64,000 nucleotides of DNA from G965230065 sp965230065 (GCA_965230065.1 OZ245942.1:1550001-1614000); one strand, 5' to 3'. Shown: positions 26,324-35,956, numbered from the stretch's first letter. The notes: generated by a model not told the origin, from the sequence alone. Program-made: numbers and translations.

Positions 26324-29110
26324 CTAATATTTGAATACTTTGAAGGTTTCGGCTTGATGAGCGGACACAATTTTTACGATGTAATTTCCTGTACGAAGGT
26401 GCTGTAAATTAAGTTTAGTTTCCTCTTTTCCGGAAATATAGCGGGATTCCACAATTTTTCCGGTCAGCCCCTCATACAAAATAAGCCTAACTTTTTCGGG
26501 TTTTCCACCCTCCTGCACAATGGTAAGTTTATCTTTTACAGGTATGGGAAAAAGACGGATATTTGAACTTTTGCGTGCTACAATATCTCCGTCAGGTTTT
26601 AGGGCTTGTACACTGTTTTTTGTTGAGTTTTCTTCCACTTCAAACGCAATAGTAAGCGGGGAACCTTTCATGCCTCTGGCCCTGGCCTTGGCATAAGGAG
26701 TGGCTGTTAATGTATACTCTCCTGCTGGTAAGTTTCTGCCGCCATAGGCAAAAGGTGGCAAATCGCCGAATAAAGCATAAGGCACTACATTCTCGACTCG
26801 TTGTTCCGAAACAGGGCCATCCAGCACAAACTTTACACTTCCTACCTTTTCTACCGAAGGAATTGCCCGGATATTGATGTTTTCTTCCGGTGATAAATAA
26901 ATAACCTGACCATCGTTTAAACTTCCTATTTCTTCGTCTGCATCAGCATCAATGACCGAGAAACTAAGGACTTCATAATTAGCGATTATTTCAAACTGGA
27001 TAGTATTGGAAGCACCGGCATTTCCTTTCAGGTTGCGTTCTTCATAAGGAGTGGCGGTAAGGGTATAGGATCCCGTTGGAAACCGCTCACCCCCATATTG
27101 GCCGGGTGGTAAATCGCCTATTAAGGCATAAGGCTTCTTATTTTCTTTGCGATGGATATCGAGTGGCCCAGCTAAAACAAACTCCATACTGCCTACTTTC
27201 CTGGGGTTGGCGATGGCACGAATATTTAAAGGCACATTACCAATGTTATTGAGATCAATAATATCCCCGTCTTTCAATGTTTGCAGTGGTGTATCAGAAA
27301 CCGCATCGATCAATTTAAATTGGGTGACACTGGCTGCATACATATTGCAGTTATCTTTTATAGTCACTTCTTGTACAGCTTTGTCTGCCTGAATAAGGCC
27401 GGCACCCGAAGTAGAAGGATCATCCATTTTGATGGCGGTGGTTTGCAGTACTTCACCAACTTTCCGGGGCGTTATTTGTTTTTCTGAGGCTTCCAGCATT
27501 AATGCAGCCACCCCGGCAGCATGGGGTACCGAGGCCGACGTTCCAAAGAAATTGGGCAATCCGTCAAAATCGGTATCGCGGCCAAAGAACGTATTGTTAC
27601 CTCCATCCGGTGCTGTTATTTCGGGCTTATTACGTACTACTTTACCGATGTCATTGCCATCTACATCAAAAAATATGGGCACACCCCCTGCAGAAGAAAA
27701 CGGCTGGGTAACTGGTTTTTTTCTTCCAAAAGCTGGTGTGTCTGAATAAGCTGCTGCCCCTACTGTAATGGCTGAAGCTGCATTACTATGCCCTACAATC
27801 GTAGGACTTCTTGTAGCATATTCGTCAATTATAGCCGAATTGCTTTGGTTGAAAACCACATATTTGATGAGTTCAGGAGAAGGGCCCGAAAATTTTGTAA
27901 TAAGTACATTCAGTCCCTGAAAAGTATTGGTATTATTGGTATAAGTAATGATTTCTATTGGGTCAAACCCAATATTATTACTAGAGCTCTCTACGAGTAT
28001 ATTGGAAGCCGATTGGTCTAACAAAAATATATCCAGGTCAGTGGCAGCCCCTTCTGCGTCTGGTTTTACCGAGGCATACCGGTCTTTCCATTGCAGGCTG
28101 ATGGTCATGGTTCTGCCCGGAGGGACGAGAATTCGCTGGAAAACGTCTCCACCTTTAAAGTTGTGTGCGGTTACTTTTTCCCCATTAATCTTGATTTTTT
28201 TTCCCCGAAATTCCTTTTCATAAGACAAGCGGGCATGATTACCGGCAAAAGTTAGATAAGTAGCTCCTTTAGCAACTACTTCATCTATGGCTTGAGTGAT
28301 GATGCCATCCTGGAAAAACGGTTCGGCAAAATATTTCCAATCGTCGATTATGATATCACAATTTGCCTTAGCCAGTTGGCGGATTCCCTGGGCAAAGCCA
28401 CTTTGGCCCAATAAGGTTGTATGAAACGCAAGGGCTGCGCCGGGTGCCACATCGTGTACAATCTCCAGCATGGCCCTGCCTTCATCGGCACCTCTAAAAG
28501 TAAAATCTTGGACAACATCTATCGGGGTTTTATAGCCATTCGGATTCTTTTTCCCTGGTAAATCTCCCGACACTACTCCCCCGGCTGACCCTCCAAGTCT
28601 GTCATAGCTGTCGGACATTACTCCTACTTTTACGCCAGTGCCGTCTACGCAGAGTTCAGCCCTTGCCTTATCCGCCTGCACTGATAAAACTCCCTGCGAA
28701 GTGGCTTGCCCAACATTGGTGCTGCCCAAAGCCTGCCGGGCAAAGAGCAGGCTTTCCATTGAGTTTAAAGACTGAATAGAGGAAACAGGAATTCTACCGG
28801 ATACCATGCGGCCAAAGGTGGAGCCATTTTTCAGGCCCAAAGCCTGTAAATCTTTCAAAAGCTGTTGGGTATTTTGCTGAGCTACGGCATCAATGGTAAC
28901 ATATTGTGCAGTTGTATCATGGGCAGCATGGCGTGATTTCTGTAATTGAGCATGCTGAGTTGCTAAATTGCTTCCAATTTTTGATTGTTTTCGGGGCGCT
29001 GATCCATATCCTTCAGAAAAGGAAGAGATTTGATAACTATCGCTACTATTTTGTGCCAATAATGGTGCATACATTAAACACAAAAAAACGATTAACACAT
29101 TTTTGCGCAT
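26324..29110 (-). CDS. Secreted S8-like serine peptidase with type IX secretion tail
   Basis: 928 residues: signal peptide (1-20), peptidase domain (about 140-560), two tandem beta-rich repeats each with LTATPY (about 590-820), and a C-terminal type IX sorting domain (LFPIPVKDKLTIVQEGGK ... GNYIVKIVSAHQAETFKVFKY). The Asp motif is VGVMSDSYD (Asp167) and the Ser motif GTSASVPHAAGVAALML (Ser525). Where HGTxVA is expected there is ADEGRAMLEIVHD, with no His in the usual place; Glu210 could act instead, as in sedolisins. Preceded by a strong terminator on the EF-G side. Confidence 0.88.
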   Translation of the reverse strand: MRKNVLIVFLCLMYAPLLAQNSSDSYQISSFSEGYGSAPRKQSKIGSNLATQHAQLQKSRHAAHDTTAQYVTIDAVAQQNTQQLLKDLQALGLKNGSTFGRMVSGRIPVSSIQSLNSMESLLFARQALGSTNVGQATSQGVLSVQADKARAELCVDGTGVKVGVMSDSYDRLGGSAGGVVSGDLPGKKNPNGYKTPIDVVQDFTFRGADEGRAMLEIVHDVAPGAALAFHTTLLGQSGFAQGIRQLAKANCDIIIDDWKYFAEPFFQDGIITQAIDEVVAKGATYLTFAGNHARLSYEKEFRGKKIKINGEKVTAHNFKGGDVFQRILVPPGRTMTISLQWKDRYASVKPDAEGAATDLDIFLLDQSASNILVESSSNNIGFDPIEIITYTNNTNTFQGLNVLITKFSGPSPELIKYVVFNQSNSAIIDEYATRSPTIVGHSNAASAITVGAAAYSDTPAFGRKKPVTQPFSSAGGVPIFFDVDGNDIGKVVRNKPEITAPDGGNNTFFGRDTDFDGLPNFFGTSASVPHAAGVAALMLEASEKQITPRKVGEVLQTTAIKMDDPSTSGAGLIQADKAVQEVTIKDNCNMYAASVTQFKLIDAVSDTPLQTLKDGDIIDLNNIGNVPLNIRAIANPRKVGSMEFVLAGPLDIHRKENKKPYALIGDLPPGQYGGERFPTGSYTLTATPYEERNLKGNAGASNTIQFEIIANYEVLSFSVIDADADEEIGSLNDGQVIYLSPEENINIRAIPSVEKVGSVKFVLDGPVSEQRVENVVPYALFGDLPPFAYGGRNLPAGEYTLTATPYAKARARGMKGSPLTIAFEVEENSTKNSVQALKPDGDIVARKSSNIRLFPIPVKDKLTIVQEGGKPEKVRLILYEGLTGKIVESRYISGKEETKLNLQHLRTGNYIVKIVSAHQAETFKVFKY

Positions 29111-29254
29111 TCTTAGGAGAGGTTCGGTTGTGAGTAAAAATTTATAAACTATTTCATTAGTATCTGAAGGTGTGCTGGTATGTATTTCTTTTTTCGAGGT
29201 GCCAAGTTAACCAATAATTGGTAAACAAATAAAATTGCAAACAAGTATATACAC

Positions 29255-29285
29255 AAAAAAATATCCTAAAAAGGATATTTTTTTT
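29255..29285 (-). terminator. Intrinsic terminator downstream of the EF-G paralogue
   Basis: Hairpin AATATCCT (29260-29267)/AGGATATT (29272-29279) with A/T runs on both sides, so it gives a T-run on the minus strand after the EF-G gene and separates it from the protease gene. Confidence 0.8.
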
Positions 29286-29355
29286 ACAGTTTAGCCTAAA
29301 ACAGTGATATGATTTTACATCGTTACAACGAGTATTGTTCAGAAGCCTGACACTT

Positions 29356-31479
29356 TTACGCTTCTACCGTTTCATGTTTGGCAATTAGTTCTTTTTGTAA
29401 GTCGTAGGGTATCGGGGCATACTCGGCAAACCGAAGGGTGAAACTGGCCCTGCCCTGGGTTACCGATTTCAAAGCATTGCTGTAACGCCCCATCTCCATC
29501 AAAGGCACTTTGGCCTTAATCACCTGATATTGATTTTTAGTATCAATGCCACTGATGATGGCCCGGCGTGTTTGCAGGTCGGTCATTACTTCTCCCATAA
29601 GTTCTTCGGGTACCAATACTTCCAAATCGTATACAGGCTCCAGCAGCTTGGGGTTAGCCTCCATAAACGCTTGTTTGAAGGCTTGCATACCTGCAATTTT
29701 GAAAGAAATATCGTTGGAATCTACTGCGTGCATTTTTCCGTCAAATACGAGTACGCAAATATCACGGGCATACGAGCCGGTCATGGGCCCTTCTTCCATT
29801 TTTTCCATCACACCCTTCATAATGGACGGTAGGAAACGGGCATCAATTACGCCGCCTACAATGCAGCTGTAGAACACTAATTTGCCGCCCCAGTCCAGGT
29901 CAACTACCTGTTTGTCGCGAATATTGAAACCCTCCGGGTTTGCCATGCCTTCATGGTAAGGCATAATGGTAAGATGCACTTCTCCAAACTGCCCGGCTCC
30001 TCCCGATTGCTTTTTGTGGCGGTAAGAAGCCGTGGCTTGCTTTTGTATCGTTTCCCGGTAAGGAATTTTAGGGTCTTCAAAATGTACTTTTAAATTATAC
30101 ACATTGGCAAGCCGCCATTGGGTAACGGTCAGGTGCAGTTCACCCTGCCCGGTGAGTATAAGTTGTTTCAATTCTTTAGAAAACTGTATATTCAGGGTAG
30201 GGTCTTCTTCGTGCAGTTCTTTGATGACCTCACTCATCTTTTCCTCATCATTTTTGCTGTCAGCCACCAGGGCTGTCCTGATTTTAGGCTCGGGAAAGAC
30301 CATGGGCTTAAAGCTTACGTCAGAATCTTTGGCATGTAGCGTATCGTTGGTGTGTGTATCTTTCATTTTTACGGTAGCGCCAATATCGCCGGCCACCAGC
30401 TTATTTACCGGGTGCCGTTGGTTACCGTCCATGATGAACAACTGGCTCAACCGCTCGGTAGCACCTGTTTGGGCATTTACCAGGTCCATACCGGTTTCCA
30501 CCTCACCCGAGCATACTTTGAAATAGGTCAGTTTGCCCAAAAAAGGTTCAATCAGTGTTTTGAAAACAAACAGGCTGACGGGCTTGTCAGGTTTGCATTC
30601 TATTTCTTTGCCGTCTTCGGTTTCTTCCGGATGCATATCGGCAGCGCCAGGAGCAACGTTGTCAATAAAGCCCATCATCCGGCCAGACCCCATATTTTGT
30701 CTGGCCGAAAGGCAAAATACCGGAAAAATTTCGTGCTTTAACATGCCTGTCCGCAGTCCCTGCCGCAGCTCGTCTTCATCCAGGTTGCCTTTTTCAAAAT
30801 ACAGCTCCATCAGGTTTTCGTCATTGATGGCCGCTTTTTCTACCAGTTCGTTGTACAGTTGCGCTGCCCGCTCTTTTTCATTGTCGGGGATGGGTAACTT
30901 TTCGGGCTTACCCCCTTCAGCAGGGAACTTGTACATGGTCATTTTTAACAAGTCTATGATGCCGTTAAAACCTTCTCCCGGATTTACAGGGTATTGCATA
31001 AGGGCTACTGCATCTCCGTAGCTTTTCCGGATAGATTCTACTGTGGCATCAAAATTAGCTTTGGGGTGGTCTAGCTGGTTAATAGCCAGGATGGTTGGTT
31101 TCTTAAACTGGTCAATATAATTCCAAATCAGTTCGGTGCCTACTTCCACGCCGTATTGCGCATTGACGAGCAAAACGCAGGTATCGGCTACCCGCACAGA
31201 TGATACAATTTCCCCTACAAAATCATCCAGCCCGGGAGTATCGATGATATTAATTTTATAGCCTCTCCACTCGGTATGCAGGGGGGTGGCATATACCGAG
31301 TTGCCCCGTTCGTGTTCTATTTCGTGAAAATCAGATACCGTATTTTTTCCTTCAACCGTTCCTCTGCGGTTGATGAGTCCTGCTTCAAATAACATGGTTT
31401 CAGCCAGGGTTGTTTTCCCTGTTTTGGCCCCGCCGAGGAGGACGATGTTCTTGATGTGCTTGTTATCAAATACTTTCAT
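29356..31479 (-). CDS. EF-G-like translation GTPase (EF-G paralogue)
   Basis: 707 residues with EF-G domain order. P-loop GGAKTGKT at 16-23, DTPGLDDF at 80-87, and NQLD as the G4 motif. The switch I region reads ERGNSVYAT where canonical EF-G has RGITI, marking it as the divergent EF-G-like group. Domain IV has KKQSGGAGQFGEVHL. No rpsL, rpsG or tuf genes are beside it, so it is not the str-operon fusA. Such paralogues are linked to ribosome recycling or stress, which cannot be decided here. Confidence 0.87.
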   Translation of the reverse strand: MKVFDNKHIKNIVLLGGAKTGKTTLAETMLFEAGLINRRGTVEGKNTVSDFHEIEHERGNSVYATPLHTEWRGYKINIIDTPGLDDFVGEIVSSVRVADTCVLLVNAQYGVEVGTELIWNYIDQFKKPTILAINQLDHPKANFDATVESIRKSYGDAVALMQYPVNPGEGFNGIIDLLKMTMYKFPAEGGKPEKLPIPDNEKERAAQLYNELVEKAAINDENLMELYFEKGNLDEDELRQGLRTGMLKHEIFPVFCLSARQNMGSGRMMGFIDNVAPGAADMHPEETEDGKEIECKPDKPVSLFVFKTLIEPFLGKLTYFKVCSGEVETGMDLVNAQTGATERLSQLFIMDGNQRHPVNKLVAGDIGATVKMKDTHTNDTLHAKDSDVSFKPMVFPEPKIRTALVADSKNDEEKMSEVIKELHEEDPTLNIQFSKELKQLILTGQGELHLTVTQWRLANVYNLKVHFEDPKIPYRETIQKQATASYRHKKQSGGAGQFGEVHLTIMPYHEGMANPEGFNIRDKQVVDLDWGGKLVFYSCIVGGVIDARFLPSIMKGVMEKMEEGPMTGSYARDICVLVFDGKMHAVDSNDISFKIAGMQAFKQAFMEANPKLLEPVYDLEVLVPEELMGEVMTDLQTRRAIISGIDTKNQYQVIKAKVPLMEMGRYSNALKSVTQGRASFTLRFAEYAPIPYDLQKELIAKHETVEA

Positions 31480-31951
31480 GGGCTATGTCGTTTTAGGTTT
31501 TCCAATAAGTACGAAAAGGTGAGATGTACAATATAAGAAACTATTCGATTCGACGAAACCGTTCCGTCAAGATTCTTGGGTATATCGCTTTGCCTTGGCT
31601 TTAGTTTGTGCCTATTTTCAGATAATGGGTGCTAGATGCTGGATGCTTGTTTCTGGGTGCTGGATGGCTAGTATTTAGTCCATCACTTAAAAAAAGCTAC
31701 CGTAAAAAATGACTATATCCCTTAGCTTCAAGCCGCAAGCCTACATTGAATTGCTAACAGCTACTTTGGCAGTTCGATTGTGGCTAGAGCTTGTAACTTA
31801 AATTAAATGGGAGAATTAGGCAGATGTGAATCAATATGAAATATTATATAACAGTAACAAACAATAAAAAACAGTAACAAACATTGGAATATAATTTTTT
31901 AGTCGTAACTTGTCTTTCATCTTCATTTGCACACCTAAAACTTCATTCAAA
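31480..31951. other. 472-bp intergenic region with degenerate repeats
   Basis: No gene seen. Imperfect copies of GGTGCTGGATG occur at 31627-31666, and a 13-base direct repeat ACAGTAACAAACA occurs at 31851 and 31871, exactly 20 bases apart, about 80-100 bases before the next gene. The latter could be a regulator site. Confidence 0.45.
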
Positions 31952-32758
31952 ATGTCCATGTTCACAGAAGCCCTCGAGATATTTCAGGACCAGGAAGCCT
32001 ACTTCAGAAAGATCAATGAAACGGACAAACCTGGCAAAATCATCAAAAGCCAAACACTCATCATCTTTGCTTTTACTTTTGCTTATGGTGTGGTCATGGG
32101 CAGTTATCACAGCCTTTTACAATCGGTATCGGCCGGGGTTAAGCTGTTTCTTCTTTTTGCCGTAGCCTTACTCATTTGCTTTCCTTCTTTTTTTATTGTG
32201 CAACTGATTCTCGGCTCTAAAATCAAACTGGATCGCATGCTGATTATCATTATGAGCGGACTGTTGTTTACTTCGGCCATTATGCTGGCTTTTGCCCCCA
32301 TCATCGTTTTTTTTCAGTTGACAGGAGATAATTATCATTTCTTACAACTTTTGCATGTGGGTATTTTTGTGTTTTCGGGTTTCTTTGGTATGCGCCTGGT
32401 GGTAGAAGCCCTGAAATATGCTTGTGAAGAAGCAAATATTTACCCGAAGATTGGGGTTACTATTTTCAGGGTATGGGTTGTTATTCTGGCGTTTGTGGGC
32501 ATCCAACTGGCTTGGAATATGCGCCCCTTTCTGGGTAATGAAGGTATGCCTTTTGAGTTGTTCAGGTCTTCTACCAAAGGTAACTTTTATGCTACCATGC
32601 TGCACGCTGTGGGGCAAATGATGGGTGTAGACCAAAACCAGCAAAAAAAAGATAAGAAGCCAGGTGCATTAAATCATCCTCCAACAGGTTCGTCAACGCA
32701 GAACTTGAAGGCAGGTACTTTAAATCCTGAATATCCTGTGCAATCTATTTCATCCTGA
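31952..32758 (+). CDS. Hypothetical membrane protein
   Basis: 268 residues from ATG 31952 (MSMFTEALEIFQ); an in-frame ATG at 31910 would add 14 residues without a membrane signal. About five or six membrane segments follow, including IIFAFTFAYGVVMGSYHSLL and LFLLFAVALLICFPSFFIVQ, and a polar Pro/Gln-rich tail. No family recognised. The excisionase-like gene starts 28 bases downstream, so they are probably one operon. Confidence 0.75.
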   Translation: MSMFTEALEIFQDQEAYFRKINETDKPGKIIKSQTLIIFAFTFAYGVVMGSYHSLLQSVSAGVKLFLLFAVALLICFPSFFIVQLILGSKIKLDRMLIIIMSGLLFTSAIMLAFAPIIVFFQLTGDNYHFLQLLHVGIFVFSGFFGMRLVVEALKYACEEANIYPKIGVTIFRVWVVILAFVGIQLAWNMRPFLGNEGMPFELFRSSTKGNFYATMLHAVGQMMGVDQNQQKKDKKPGALNHPPTGSSTQNLKAGTLNPEYPVQSISS

Positions 32759-32786
32759 TATAACTTTGAGGAGCGTGGATGATATT

Positions 32787-32996
32787 ATGACCATAGAAGA
32801 GGTAGCGAAATACCTGAAGATGAAACCCCAGACTATTTATACCTGGGCACAAAATGGCAAAATTCCGGCTGCCAAAATCGGCAAGGAATGGCGCTTTCGC
32901 CGCTCCCTGCTGGATGCCTGGTTTAACCAGCACATTGATGAAAAGTTTAAAGATATTATGCAGGCGGTGGAGGATAAGAAGAAAAGGAAGGGTTGA
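32787..32996 (+). CDS. Excisionase-family DNA-binding protein
   Basis: 69 residues from ATG 32787 with MTIEEVAKYLKMKPQTIYTW and PAAKIGKEWRFRRSLLDAW, the MerR-like winged helix of the excisionase/HTH_17 family. Start could be GTG 32775. No integrase or phage gene is nearby, so it more likely regulates the membrane protein operon than acts in excision. Confidence 0.82.
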   Translation: MTIEEVAKYLKMKPQTIYTWAQNGKIPAAKIGKEWRFRRSLLDAWFNQHIDEKFKDIMQAVEDKKKRKG

Positions 32997-33167
32997 AACG
33001 GGCGGCCAACTCAGGGACCACTTACATTTACTTCTTTGCTTTGATTCATTTGGCCCGCATGAGAAAAGTACATGATGTCGCCATCCTCTTTGCACGTTAA
33101 TTATATATCATCAAGCGCATCTTTACCAATGTAGGTATAAATTTTAATCACAATAAAACATCTTTGC

Positions 33168-33198
33168 TTGATAACACAAACAGGATTCGATACTTTAG
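33168..33198 (+). promoter_or_regulatory. Candidate promoter of the collagen-like lipoprotein
   Basis: TTG at 33168-33170, 20 bases, then TACTTTAG at 33191-33198, the same spacing as the SRP promoter, 40 bases before the start codon. Confidence 0.5.
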
Positions 33199-33237
33199 GG
33201 TATCAAGCGTAAATAACTACCTAATCTCATCATTCTT

Positions 33238-33801
33238 ATGAAAGCATATCCTATTTTCTTTTGCTCATTGTTGCTACTCTCCGTTTTTGCCTGTGAAGGC
33301 CCCGTGGGTCCGGAAGGCCCTCCCGGCGCTCCTGGTTCGCAAGGCCCAAAAGGCGACCCGGGCGTCAATATCCTGGGGGCTGTGTTTGAAGTGGAGGCGG
33401 ATTTTAACCCTGACAACTACAGCGCAGGTTTTACTTTCCCTGCTGATGAAATTGAGGTTTTTGAATCAGATGTGGTACTGGTGTACCTGCTTTGGGGTGT
33501 AACCGAAAATGAAGAAGCCATCTGGCGGCCATTACCGCAAACGGTTTTTCACCAGGCGGGTACATTTCAATACAACTATGATTTTACCTTTTTTGATGTG
33601 AATTTTTTCCTTGATGCAGCGGAAGGATATGATTTTAGCGCATTGGGCAATGAATACACCCAAGACCAGCTATTCCGTGTGGTAATCCTTCCCGCCGATT
33701 TTGTGGAACCCAACGGGCGGTACGACTTCAGCGATTATGAAAAAACCATCCAACGCTTTAACCTGGACGATTCGTCAGTGAAAAGGTATACTGCCAATTA
33801 G
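33238..33801 (+). CDS. Lipoprotein with short collagen-like repeat
   Basis: 187 residues. Lipobox VFAC at about residue 19 is followed at once by about seven Gly-X-Y triplets (GPVGPEGPPGAPGSQG, then PKGDPG), i.e. a short collagen-like stalk. The rest (about 45-187) is a beta-rich acidic domain with no recognised family. The stalk would hold the domain off the outer membrane. Transcribed alone, with its own promoter and a strong terminator. Confidence 0.82.
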   Translation: MKAYPIFFCSLLLLSVFACEGPVGPEGPPGAPGSQGPKGDPGVNILGAVFEVEADFNPDNYSAGFTFPADEIEVFESDVVLVYLLWGVTENEEAIWRPLPQTVFHQAGTFQYNYDFTFFDVNFFLDAAEGYDFSALGNEYTQDQLFRVVILPADFVEPNGRYDFSDYEKTIQRFNLDDSSVKRYTAN

Positions 33802-33830
33802 CGGATATTTAACTCCCACACTTTTCTCTT

Positions 33831-33860
33831 GCCTGTTTCATAAAGAAACGGGCTTTTTTT
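33831..33860 (+). terminator. Intrinsic terminator of the collagen-like gene
   Basis: Stem GCCTGTTTC (33831-33839)/GAAACGGGC (33845-33853) followed by seven T (33854-33860). Confidence 0.88.
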
Positions 33861-33928
33861 ATATTAGTATTAGCCATAAACCAAAAATGGGCTGCATTGA
33901 TATGGTAATAAGCATTTAATACCATTCC

Positions 33929-35023
33929 ATGATGAAACTAATATTTATTGTACTCATCATATTTTTTTCAGTAAAAGGAAGTAGTGCGCAAGAGGCATCC
34001 CGAAGCTCTTCTCCCTGGAATGTGGGAGTTGGCGGGCATTATGGCTACATCATTCCCCACTCGCAGGCCATCCGGCAAGTTGCCAACTCTAACCCCTGGG
34101 GCGTTGAGGTAAATGTGGCAAAGCACCTTACCACCCAAAAAGTATGGGACCAGTGCAAGTGTTATCCAAAAATCGGGGGAAGCTTTGCCTACTTCAACTA
34201 TGACAATCCCGAAATTTTGGGTAGCTCTATGAACCTGATTGCCTTTGTTGAGCCGTTTATTACTCATAAATACAAGGTAAACCCTTCCTTTCGCATGGGG
34301 GCGGGTATCTCGTACCTGAATAATATTTATGACCCGATTTCTAACCCCGACAACCTGTTTTACAGCTCGCCCATCAGCTTTATCATACTGGCCAGTGTGA
34401 ACATCAATTTCAGGCTAAGCCTGCAGTGGAACTTGTACGTAGGTGGGAATTTCAACCATATTTCTAATGGAAGGATCAAGCAGCCCAATAAGGGAATTAA
34501 TTTTCCTACACTCAATTTAGGGGTGAATTATTATTTTACCCCAACGGTATTTCCAGACAGAAAAAGTGAAAAGACCCTGGAGGAAATCTATCCCAGCAAG
34601 TGGAAATATAACTTAGCTTTTTTTACCGGACTGAAAGAGGTAGAAGAAAGGGGGAAGAAATATACCGTATTGGGTGTGTCGGGAAGTGTGGGGCGAATCA
34701 TCACCCGGATTAACAGCATACATATGGGTTTTGAGTGGCTGTATGACAACTCCATAAAAGAACGCAACCAGCGGGCAGGTGAAAAAGTAGGTGAGCCGGC
34801 TGTATGGGCATACCTGCTGGGGCACGAACTGATGATGGGACGGTTTTCTTTTACACAAACGTTGGGTTTTTACATCAATAAACCATCTTCTACCCATAGT
34901 GATATGTTTCATCGCTGGGGGTTGTACTACAAGCCCAAAGACTTCTTTTATTTTGGTGTAAACCTGAAAGTACACAGACGAACCGCGGATTTCCTCGAGT
35001 TCAGGGTAGGCGTTAGTTTGTAA
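33929..35023 (+). CDS. PagL-like acyloxyacyl hydrolase (lipid A deacylase)
   Basis: 364 residues with a Sec signal (cut after SSAQ). The first part matches outer membrane lipid A 3-O-deacylases: VGGHYGYIIPHS, a beta-barrel with FRMGAGISYLNN, and the catalytic His-Ser region NHISNGRIKQPNKGINFPTL. The C-terminal half (about 225-364) is a second barrel-like extension that is longer than usual for PagL. It would trim acyl chains from lipid A in the outer membrane. Confidence 0.82.
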   Translation: MMKLIFIVLIIFFSVKGSSAQEASRSSSPWNVGVGGHYGYIIPHSQAIRQVANSNPWGVEVNVAKHLTTQKVWDQCKCYPKIGGSFAYFNYDNPEILGSSMNLIAFVEPFITHKYKVNPSFRMGAGISYLNNIYDPISNPDNLFYSSPISFIILASVNINFRLSLQWNLYVGGNFNHISNGRIKQPNKGINFPTLNLGVNYYFTPTVFPDRKSEKTLEEIYPSKWKYNLAFFTGLKEVEERGKKYTVLGVSGSVGRIITRINSIHMGFEWLYDNSIKERNQRAGEKVGEPAVWAYLLGHELMMGRFSFTQTLGFYINKPSSTHSDMFHRWGLYYKPKDFFYFGVNLKVHRRTADFLEFRVGVSL

Positions 35024-35104
35024 TGTTAAATCAATAGTATTTCATTAAATCCAATTATTGATTCCATCAAATACCTGCTTTATATATTCGGGTTGTTTTT
35101 CGTT

Positions 35105-35465
35105 TTACTGCACCCGCTGTCGTTCAGTCTCAGAGCCGGATTTTATATTAATGGCTTTTAACTTTTTATTACCAAATTTGTGGGTATACGTTAGGTTAAT
35201 AGCCCTAATGGGCACATCATACATGATGGAAGTCCTCAAGTTATCCGATACATTTGAATTCATGTTCCAGTTATAATTATCAAAAAGGTCGTTGGCTCAT
35301 TTTTTAGTTTCTTTCTGATACCCAGGTTTACCGATCCTATCGGATCAAACTGGTTAAGCCCCCAAAACATGCCCGATTGGTAATTGGCAGAAAGCTCAAT
35401 GGAAAAGTTTGCCGGGAGTTTGAAGGTGCTTGTGGATGATAGTGCCTTGTTGGCAATAGTTTGTC
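35105..35465 (-). pseudogene. C-terminal fragment of an outer membrane beta-barrel receptor
   Basis: Minus-strand translation gives IANKALSSTSTFKLPANFSI, then ELSANYQSGMFWGLNQFDPI and GSVNLGIRKKL. After a short frame break near 35290 it gives DNYNWNMNSNVSDNL and INLTYTHKFGNKKLKAINIK to a stop. This is the end of the same receptor family as the intact gene at 42993. The N-terminal 80 percent is missing; the fragment begins right after the DUF4242 gene. Confidence 0.82.
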
Positions 35466-35741
35466 CTATTGTTTTGCAGTTTTAGTGCTTATAGTGGTTG
35501 CGACTTCATTTATTGAATTTGCATGAAAATTCTCTTTTTTAGCATGCTCTTCAATAAGTTGTTTATTCTTTGCTTTATAAACACAATAAACTTTATCACC
35601 TGTAATATAACTGTGCTGCCATTCTATTATCGGTCCTATTTCCTCTAAGACTGAACAAGAGGTTTGGGACATGCCTTTTAGTTGCTCAGGCGTTAAGTCC
35701 CCAGTTCCAGGAATAATCTGTTCAATTACATAGGTTTTCAT
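35466..35741 (-). CDS. DUF4242 domain protein (nickel-binding SCO4226-like)
   Basis: 91 residues: MKTYVIEQIIPGTGDLTPEQ, then WQHSYITGDKVYCVYKAKN and EEHAKKENFHANSINEV. This ferredoxin-like fold is related to the nickel-binding protein SCO4226. Unlike its paralogue at 37225, it has no signal peptide. Its stop runs directly into the receptor fragment. The function of the family is poorly known. Confidence 0.85.
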   Translation of the reverse strand: MKTYVIEQIIPGTGDLTPEQLKGMSQTSCSVLEEIGPIIEWQHSYITGDKVYCVYKAKNKQLIEEHAKKENFHANSINEVATTISTKTAKQ

Positions 35742-35956
35742 TGTTGTATTTTTTTTTATAACCTTTTTTTCGGGCGCGAGCTTTGTCTGATTTTGCCCGA
35801 ATGATAGGACATAAAAATAACATCGGTAATAGCATAAAATACTTTATAATTCTAAATTTTAGTGATGAATAAATACATCACAAATCTAGTAGTGTACCTA
35901 AAACTTTATTTTTCTTTATAAGCCAATCTTTTTATTTTGTAGTTCATAAATGATTA

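Noticed and set aside
31620..31670. Imperfect GGTGCTGGATG repeats considered as a CRISPR or microsatellite
   Set aside because: Only two or three degenerate units of irregular spacing, and no cas genes.
31760..31790. GTTCGATT considered as a tRNA T-arm
   Set aside because: No acceptor stem or anticodon arm could be placed around it.
32787..32996. Excisionase-like protein considered as a sign of an integrated element
   Set aside because: No integrase, attachment repeats or phage genes nearby; such small proteins often are simple regulators.
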